A stretch of DNA of 11,708 bases, from positions 1-11,708 of the forward strand of contig JBGMRJ010000089.1 in NCBI GenBank assembly GCA_048061315.1, read 5' to 3'. The notes beneath the pieces were generated by a model. The model was not told where the DNA came from, made no database searches, and saw nothing but the letters and a program-made list of their open reading frames with translations. Position numbers and translations under genes: made by a program. This DNA comes from CAYQUC01 sp048061315 (lineage in GTDB: Bacteria; Pseudomonadota; Gammaproteobacteria; UBA6429; Thiohalophilaceae). Shown here one piece after another: positions 8,411-11,708 of the stretch (the stretch's first letter is position 1; each line of letters starts with the position of its first letter).

Positions 8411-8626
8411 TAACTCACTGTTAAAATTACATTTCTAGAACTTTTTTAATAATGACACTAAATACTATTCAATAGCAGTAATATGTTAAATCTAATGAAT
8501 TTTACTTTGTGTTTTTATTGTTAAGCTAAACTTATTATTGCATATCTTTCATTGATATCTAATAATAGTTATCCCTCACCTAAACTATTCGAAGCATATT
8601 TTATTATCCGTTATTAAGGAAAAAAC

Positions 8627-8854
8627 ATGATAATTAGAAATATACTATATTTGCCGGTGGTGTTATTAATAGTATCTTGTGCAACACCCTATTTTGGTTA
8701 TTCAAAAACAGACTGGGATAATTTCACTGAAGAAGAAAGAACAGAGATACAAGTTGAATATCGTAAAATTATTGCAATTCAAAAAAATCTTGATCACACT
8801 GATATAATTAATGATAGAACTCAGTCAGTTGTTGATCTTGGCGAAAGTAAATAG
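8627..8854 (+). CDS. small lipoprotein of unknown function (75 aa)
   Basis: I do not recognise this protein. A good ribosome binding site (AAGGA, 8616-8620) lies six bases before the ATG. The signal peptide ends in lipobox I-V-S-C with Cys18, giving a mature lipoprotein of only 58 residues. The mature part carries TDWDNFTEEER followed by a charged stretch predicted to be helical; no second cysteine or membrane segment is present. Ala at +2 suggests sorting to the outer membrane. It stands alone: 216 bases separate it from ybbP and 244 from the next gene, with an imperfect hairpin after its stop. Its short length leaves some doubt, but the ribosome binding site and lipobox together make it a likely real gene. 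Confidence 0.72.
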   Translation: MIIRNILYLPVVLLIVSCATPYFGYSKTDWDNFTEEERTEIQVEYRKIIAIQKNLDHTDIINDRTQSVVDLGESK

Positions 8855-8876
8855 GGATATAGTGTCAAAATTTTAT

Positions 8877-8909
8877 AAGTCATAACTTTGCCTATGTTAT
8901 CCGACTTTT
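8877..8909 (+). terminator. imperfect hairpin after the 75-aa lipoprotein gene
   Basis: AAGTC (8877-8881) pairs with GACTT (8903-8907), and ATAAC (8882-8886) with GTTAT (8896-8900), leaving a two-base CC bulge and a 9-base loop. A run of four T ends the structure (8906-8909). It lies 23 bases after the stop codon. It is weak for a Rho-independent terminator but well placed. Confidence 0.3.
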
Positions 8910-9098
8910 GTACAGTGGTTAATTAACTATTCCTTATATAATAATGAAATAAAGTGAAAGCATTTCATTGGGTATTTTCTAATGAAATTATTAACCGTCT
9001 TGCATATGATAGTTTATGCGGTGTATATTCAAAATATAAATCAAAAGAGCCATTAGAGCTTTAATTCAGTTATCAGTCGATTTTCAGGAGAGAAAATA

Positions 9099-9539
9099 AT
9101 GTTTAAAAAATATTCAGGTTTGTTTGTTGTAATAATAACGTTAGTAATAACCACATCTTGTGGAACTGTACACAGAGCTAGTTCTCAGGATGATACTCAT
9201 GCAAAGGCATATGAAACTCAAAAAGGTATGTCTAATATTTATTTGTATCGGAATCAAATCGATAATTTTGATATATTAATTACAGCAGAAATTGATGGCA
9301 AACATGTCAGTGATACTGAGCAAAGAACATTTCTTGTTAAAACAGTAATCCCTGGGCAGCACGTGATAACGGCGCACGCAGAGAATACCAGTAAAATTGA
9401 AATTACGACAGCCGCAGATAAAAATTACTTTATTTGGCTTGAAGTAACATTAGGTCTTGAAAAACCACGAGCAAAATTACATGCGGTTAGTGAACAACGG
9501 GGAAAAGCAGGAATTAAAGATAGTACTTTGGTTAATTGA
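9099..9539 (+). CDS. DUF2846-like lipoprotein (146 aa)
   Basis: A strong ribosome binding site (AGGAG, 9086-9090) precedes the ATG by eight bases. The signal peptide ends at Cys21 in T-T-S-C; Thr at -3 is less usual for a lipobox than Leu, but the overall signal is convincing. The mature region has the pattern I associate with DUF2846: an IYLYR strand at about 47-51, a central ..IDGKHV.. turn (67-72), a VIPGQHVIT.. strand, and a late ..KNYFIWLEV.. strand followed by a conserved-looking tail. This suggests a small beta-sandwich domain anchored in the envelope. The family has no established molecular function that I know. It is flanked by intergenic spaces of 244 and 133 bases, so it is probably transcribed alone. 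The family call rests on pattern memory, not on a search. Confidence 0.8.
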   Translation: MFKKYSGLFVVIITLVITTSCGTVHRASSQDDTHAKAYETQKGMSNIYLYRNQIDNFDILITAEIDGKHVSDTEQRTFLVKTVIPGQHVITAHAENTSKIEITTAADKNYFIWLEVTLGLEKPRAKLHAVSEQRGKAGIKDSTLVN

Positions 9540-9584
9540 GGAAATAATACTCCATTTAAAAATCCTGAAGACATTTCTACAAAA

Positions 9585-9608
9585 CAGTTAAAAGTCTATT
9601 TTAAACTG
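9585..9608. repeat. AT-rich inverted repeat after the DUF2846-like gene
   Basis: CAGTTAAAA (9585-9593) and TTTTAAACTG (9599-9608) pair over nine bases with one bulged A and a 5-base loop. No T-tract follows, so it is recorded as an inverted repeat only. It could be a weak terminator or part of the control region of the next gene. Confidence 0.25.
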
Positions 9609-9610
9609 GC

Positions 9611-9639
9611 TTCAAAGCAGGTTTAGGCTAAACTATGAC
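9611..9639 (+). promoter_or_regulatory. candidate promoter with a palindrome between -35 and -10
   Basis: TTCAAA (9611-9616) and TATGAC (9634-9639) are 17 bases apart, each matching the sigma-70 consensus at four of six positions. Between them lies a perfect palindrome GTTTAG-G-CTAAAC (9621-9633), well placed for a repressor or activator. The start codon of the next gene is 33 bases after the -10. Promoter and operator are both inferred from sequence only. Confidence 0.3.
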
Positions 9640-9672
9640 TATTTGATACGGATAAATGTCTCTGGAGTATAA

Positions 9673-10122
9673 ATGCGATTTCCATTAATTCTGTTATTCT
9701 TTTTTTTGAACTGTTCAATCGTTATAGCAAATCCGATGACACAGGAATCGATGGAAAAAATAGTTGTCACTAACGTTGAAGTTATAAAGCAGCAAAAAGG
9801 CTATATCGTATTTACGTATAACAAAGTCAAAATGGCATTGATTTCTGATGTTAAGCATGATCGCATGCGAATAATTGCACCCATCACGGAGTATCCACTG
9901 TTAAGCGATGACAAGAAAGATGCTGTTATGGAATCCAATTTTCACAGTGCTTTGGATGCACGCTATGCCGTTAGTAAAAAGATATTGTACTCTGCATTCA
10001 TACATCCTTTGTCACCTCTCACAAAAACTGAATTACTAAGTGCTCTCAAACAAGTAGCAACCCTTGCTCGTACATTTGGCGGGTCTTATAGTAGTGGTGA
10101 GTTGAGTTTTGGGGGGCAGTAA
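9673..10122 (+). CDS. exported protein of unknown function (149 aa)
   Basis: GGAG (9664-9667) lies five bases before the ATG. The N-terminus is a hydrophobic signal peptide with a likely signal peptidase I site after VIA (Ala19). It also has Cys14, but no proper lipobox, so I call it periplasmic rather than a lipoprotein. The mature protein alternates strands and helices; the best-conserved-looking part is ALDARYAV...AFIHPLSPLT at about 93-116, then a helix and a glycine/serine-rich end. The layout reminds me of YbjN / type III secretion chaperone-like folds, but this is only an impression. Its TAA overlaps the ATG of the next gene by one base (TAATG), so the two are translationally coupled and likely work together in the envelope. 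The function is unknown. Confidence 0.8.
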   Translation: MRFPLILLFFFLNCSIVIANPMTQESMEKIVVTNVEVIKQQKGYIVFTYNKVKMALISDVKHDRMRIIAPITEYPLLSDDKKDAVMESNFHSALDARYAVSKKILYSAFIHPLSPLTKTELLSALKQVATLARTFGGSYSSGELSFGGQ

Positions 10123-10415
10123 TGAAAATAATCCTGTTAGTATTTACTCTTGTATTTTTATTTGGCTGTACCGATAGTTTTCAAGAGTTAGCCTTTCGAA
10201 AAACTTTGGAATATGAATTAATAGATCTGTGTGGGAAAAAAGATAAAAAATGCATTGCAGCAGTTAAATCTCAAATTAAAAATTGTATGATTAAGAGTAA
10301 CTGGAAAAAATTCGTTGAAAATCAAAATAGCGATACCGAGTTAAAACGATTCACGACAGAATTTTATTCGTGTGTTGTTGATGAAAATGGCGAACCCTAT
10401 TTTGAACCAAAATAA
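10122..10415 (+). CDS. small four-cysteine lipoprotein (97 aa)
   Basis: I do not recognise this protein. It begins at the ATG within TAATG at the end of the preceding gene, with a G-run just upstream as ribosome binding site. The signal peptide ends in lipobox L-F-G-C (Cys16); Thr at +2 suggests the outer membrane. The mature part has four more cysteines, Cys37, Cys44, Cys54 and Cys84 (spacing C-x6-C-x9-C-x29-C), in an otherwise lysine-rich helical region. An even number of cysteines in an exported protein suggests two disulfides and a compact helical bundle, similar in style to small cysteine-paired envelope proteins. Coupling to the 149-residue exported protein suggests a shared role. Coding status is well supported by start coupling, lipobox and composition. 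Confidence 0.78.
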   Translation: MKIILLVFTLVFLFGCTDSFQELAFRKTLEYELIDLCGKKDKKCIAAVKSQIKNCMIKSNWKKFVENQNSDTELKRFTTEFYSCVVDENGEPYFEPK

Positions 10416-10422
10416 TTTTGTT

Positions 10423-10442
10423 AATGGTATTGGTCAACCATT
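10423..10442. repeat. short inverted repeat after the four-cysteine lipoprotein gene
   Basis: AATGGT (10423-10428) and ACCATT (10437-10442) form a 6-bp stem with an 8-base loop, starting eight bases after the stop codon. There is no T-tract. It may be a weak terminator or chance. Confidence 0.2.
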
Positions 10443-10520
10443 TATTCAGGGTAGATTCAGTTAAACTTCGCTAATATTCCAAGATAAATTTCACTAACTG
10501 CGTAGTGTTTAATTGATCTT

Positions 10521-10823
10521 ATGAATATTAAAACCATTTACAATATCAGTCTGTTGCTTATTGTTCTTATTCTGTTCACTGGTTGTGCTTTTACACCGAA
10601 AACGATACCGGGTAGCACTCAGCCAACAGCGAGTTGTGATTTGTCTACCAGTGAATGGACGATAGATGTTACTCCAATTGATATAACCGGCGCTCATTGC
10701 CATTCAGAAGCATGTGCTATGGTGATAGTTGCGGTGCCTTTAGTCACGGCAGTAATATCGCTTCCTATTGTTTTAATTGGAAATTCAATTCACATCATTG
10801 AAGAACAATTGAGTTGTAATTAG
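10521..10823 (+). CDS. small cysteine-containing lipoprotein with hydrophobic C-terminus (100 aa)
   Basis: I do not recognise this protein. The signal peptide ends in F-T-G-C (Cys22), so it is probably lipidated. The mature part has Cys39, Cys60, Cys65 and Cys99, an even number suited to two disulfides. Residues 66-87 are strongly hydrophobic (AMVIVAVPLVTAV.. to ..IVLIG) and could be a membrane helix interrupted by prolines at 73 and 82. That would be unusual in a lipoprotein: either the protein is held in the membrane at both ends or the segment packs into a hydrophobic core. Cys65 and Cys99 flank this segment. No clear ribosome binding site precedes ATG 10521, which lowers confidence in the start. 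A strong hairpin starts directly after the stop. Confidence 0.7.
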   Translation: MNIKTIYNISLLLIVLILFTGCAFTPKTIPGSTQPTASCDLSTSEWTIDVTPIDITGAHCHSEACAMVIVAVPLVTAVISLPIVLIGNSIHIIEEQLSCN

Positions 10824-10855
10824 GTCACTCTGTAGCTCGTCAGCTACAAAGTGGC
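10824..10855. terminator. long hairpin between convergent genes
   Basis: Bases 10824-10837 pair with 10842-10855 over 14 positions, with one C/A mismatch and one G-T wobble, around a 4-base CGTC loop. The core TGTAGCT / AGCTACA is perfect. It starts at the base after the + strand lipoprotein stop and ends 12 bases before the cupin stop on the other strand, where a bidirectional terminator would be expected. Neither strand shows a clear T-tract, so termination efficiency is uncertain. Confidence 0.5.
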
Positions 10856-10867
10856 GGTATTCAGGGT

Positions 10868-11299
10868 TTAGTCTATCCAGGGCACTTTACCTTCGAGCAA
10901 TTCACCATCATTTATTCCGGGTGATTTCATTCCACCTTCCGGGGCCTGTAAAACAATATAGGTTAAATCAGTGCTTCCCGTATTCCACCAGGTTCGATTT
11001 GCCTGTGGTTTCATGCTAATAATCGAACCTTCCTTTACCTTGACTATTTCATCATCAATTAACATTTCACCCTCACCGTTGATAAAAATATAGACTTCTT
11101 CATGTTCTTTGTGTCGGTGTTTAAAATTCATGCCAGTGCCGGGAGCATTTTTATTGAGTGAAATTTCCATCGAGCTAAGGCTTAGTAAATCACCAAGGAA
11201 TAGTTTACCGTCTATTTTGATTGAGCTACCTTCAGGAGCAAAAACGTACTGGTTTAGGTCATTAAATTCACCTACATTGTGTAATTGAAAATTTTTCAT
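10868..11299 (-). CDS. small single-domain cupin protein
   Basis: A 143-residue soluble protein with one cupin domain and no signal peptide, so cytoplasmic. Cupin motif 1 is exact: G-MNFK-HRH-KEHE-E-VYIFIN-G, giving ligands His61, His63 and Glu68. Motif 2 (91-106, from EGSIIS to WWN) has the expected Gly, Pro and Asn framework but no His in the place of the usual fourth metal ligand, so metal binding may be altered or absent. Small cupins include dioxygenases, isomerases and binding proteins; the substrate cannot be told from sequence. AAAGGA lies seven bases before the ATG at 11299, a good ribosome binding site. The gene is divergent from a TetR-type regulator, and two palindromic boxes lie 49-81 bases upstream of its start, so it is probably controlled by that regulator. 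Confidence 0.9.
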   Translation of the reverse strand: MKNFQLHNVGEFNDLNQYVFAPEGSSIKIDGKLFLGDLLSLSSMEISLNKNAPGTGMNFKHRHKEHEEVYIFINGEGEMLIDDEIVKVKEGSIISMKPQANRTWWNTGSTDLTYIVLQAPEGGMKSPGINDGELLEGKVPWID

Positions 11300-11347
11300 T
11301 TGAATTTCCTTTAATTTTATTAGTTAAATTCTGCTATACTTTAATTC

Positions 11348-11361
11348 AGAATGATCATTCT
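11348..11361. promoter_or_regulatory. operator box 1 (perfect palindrome)
   Basis: AGAATGATCATTCT is a perfect 14-bp palindrome in the cupin/TetR intergenic region, 49 bases upstream of the cupin ATG. Its length and symmetry fit a TetR-family dimer site. It shares GATCATTC with box 2, centred 19 bp away. Confidence 0.6.
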
Positions 11362-11366
11362 AAATT

Positions 11367-11380
11367 GGAACGATCATTCC
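11367..11380. promoter_or_regulatory. operator box 2 (near-perfect palindrome)
   Basis: GGAACGATCATTCC is palindromic except for one pair. Adding the flanking T (11366) and A (11381) extends the symmetry to 16 bp. With box 1 it forms a tandem site with centres 19 bp apart, about two helical turns, which would allow two dimers to bind the same face of the DNA. Confidence 0.58.
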
Positions 11381-11474
11381 AGTTGTAGGGTTAAAAGTCA
11401 ATAGTTAATGTAGTAATTTGTTTTGTGGTGTCTAACTTATTGTTTTAATGATACTAATTAACCTTGGTGGTATG

Positions 11475-11503
11475 AAGACAGATTTTACTTAACATGGCAT
11501 AAT
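11475..11503 (+). promoter_or_regulatory. candidate TetR-gene promoter giving a leaderless mRNA
   Basis: AAGACA (11475-11480) and CATAAT (11498-11503) are 17 bases apart and match the sigma-70 consensus at four and five of six positions. Transcription would start about seven bases after the -10, which is at the ATG (11510) itself. Confidence 0.35.
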
Positions 11504-11509
11504 TGCATT

Positions 11510-11708
11510 ATGGTTGGACCCAATAAACAATTTGATCAAGAGGAAACGCTATCCATAGCATTACAAGTCTTCTGGAATAAGGGCTATGAGGCCACATCAA
11601 TGCAAGATCTAGTCAGCTCAATGGGTATCAACAGAGCTAGCATGTATCAAACTTATGGTAATAAATACGCTTTATTTATGTCCAGTCTTGATATGTACAT
11701 GGACAATG
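11510..11708 (+). CDS. TetR-family transcriptional regulator, N-terminal part (cut by window end)
   Basis: Sixty-six codons of a TetR/AcrR-type regulator, open to the last base. The pattern is classical: helix 1 with ALQVFWNKGYEATS (17-30), then the helix-turn-helix MQDLVSSMGINRASMYQTYGNK (about 31-52), with the YxTYGNK-LF ending typical of TetR recognition helices and helix 4. The ligand-binding C-terminal domain lies beyond the window. The ATG at 11510 is chosen because the earlier ATG at 11494 meets a stop after one more codon and because TetR proteins usually have few residues before helix 1. No ribosome binding site is visible. It is divergent from the cupin gene, the usual arrangement of a local repressor and its target; the two palindromes between them are the likely binding sites. 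Confidence 0.9.
   Translation, partial: MVGPNKQFDQEETLSIALQVFWNKGYEATSMQDLVSSMGINRASMYQTYGNKYALFMSSLDMYMDN

Noticed and set aside
8445..8565. Possible promoters for the 75-residue lipoprotein gene (TATTAT at 8533-8538; TTGCAT/TAATAA at 8538-8565).
   Set aside because: No pair reaches a good -35 match at acceptable spacing in this very AT-rich stretch. The intergenic region 8411-8626 shows nothing else I can support.
8982..9056. A 24-codon ATG-started reading frame (MKLLTVLHM...).
   Set aside because: Very short, no ribosome binding site, and it overlaps the GTG frame in another phase. Probably chance.
8954..9064. A 36-codon GTG-started reading frame (VKAFHWVFSNEI...) in the gap between two lipoprotein genes.
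   Set aside because: It has no ribosome binding site, a GTG start and only 36 codons. Its composition looks protein-like and faintly recalls the N-terminal part of Sfp-type phosphopantetheinyl transferases, so a gene remnant is possible, but the support is too weak to annotate.

Overview
The window (about 11.7 kb, AT-rich, bacterial, with one run of 100 Ns) looks like a draft scaffold of a gammaproteobacterium. The best support is the tesA | ybbA-ybbP divergent arrangement, which is the one found in Escherichia coli, together with an LplT-Aas type lysophospholipid repair protein and many small lipoproteins with classical lipoboxes. I cannot name a genus from sequence alone.

Layout. 61-1017 (-) encodes an unrecognised 318-residue lipoprotein with an aromatic-rich segment and a very basic Arg/Ser/Gln tail. 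It is divergent from 1134-4592 (+), a single polypeptide joining an LplT-like lysophospholipid flippase, a PlsC-like acyltransferase and an acyl-ACP synthetase (LplT-Aas fusion). Facing it across the gap (4599-4698) is tesA (4699-5210, -), whose 3' end is missing. tesA is head-to-head with ybbA (5200-5904, +), and the two start regions overlap. ybbP (5906-8410, +) follows ybbA after one base. The first 8.4 kb is thus largely membrane-lipid biology: TesA can hydrolyse lysophospholipids and acyl thioesters, YbbAP is the ABC/FtsX-type complex associated with TesA, and LplT-Aas imports and re-acylates lysophospholipids. The two sides are opposite reactions on a shared substrate class.

From 8.4 to 10.8 kb lie five consecutive small exported proteins on the + strand: four lipoproteins (75, 146, 97 and 100 aa; the 146-aa one looks like DUF2846) and one signal-peptide protein (149 aa). 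Only the third and fourth are clearly coupled (TAATG overlap). None has a function I can assign. A strong hairpin at 10824-10855 separates this run from a convergent small cupin gene (10868-11299, -).

The cupin gene is divergent from a TetR-family regulator (from 11510, +) cut off by the window end. The 210-base space between them holds two palindromic boxes with centres 19 bp apart, close to the cupin start. This suggests that the TetR protein controls the cupin gene. The TetR gene has no visible ribosome binding site and a promoter-like sequence almost abutting its ATG, so it may be read from a leaderless mRNA.

I saw no rRNA, tRNA, CRISPR array, insertion sequence or phage gene, and no clear new multi-gene system. 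The most interesting points are the lysophospholipid-turnover neighbourhood, the overlapping tesA/ybbA starts, the twin operator boxes and the run of unknown envelope proteins.
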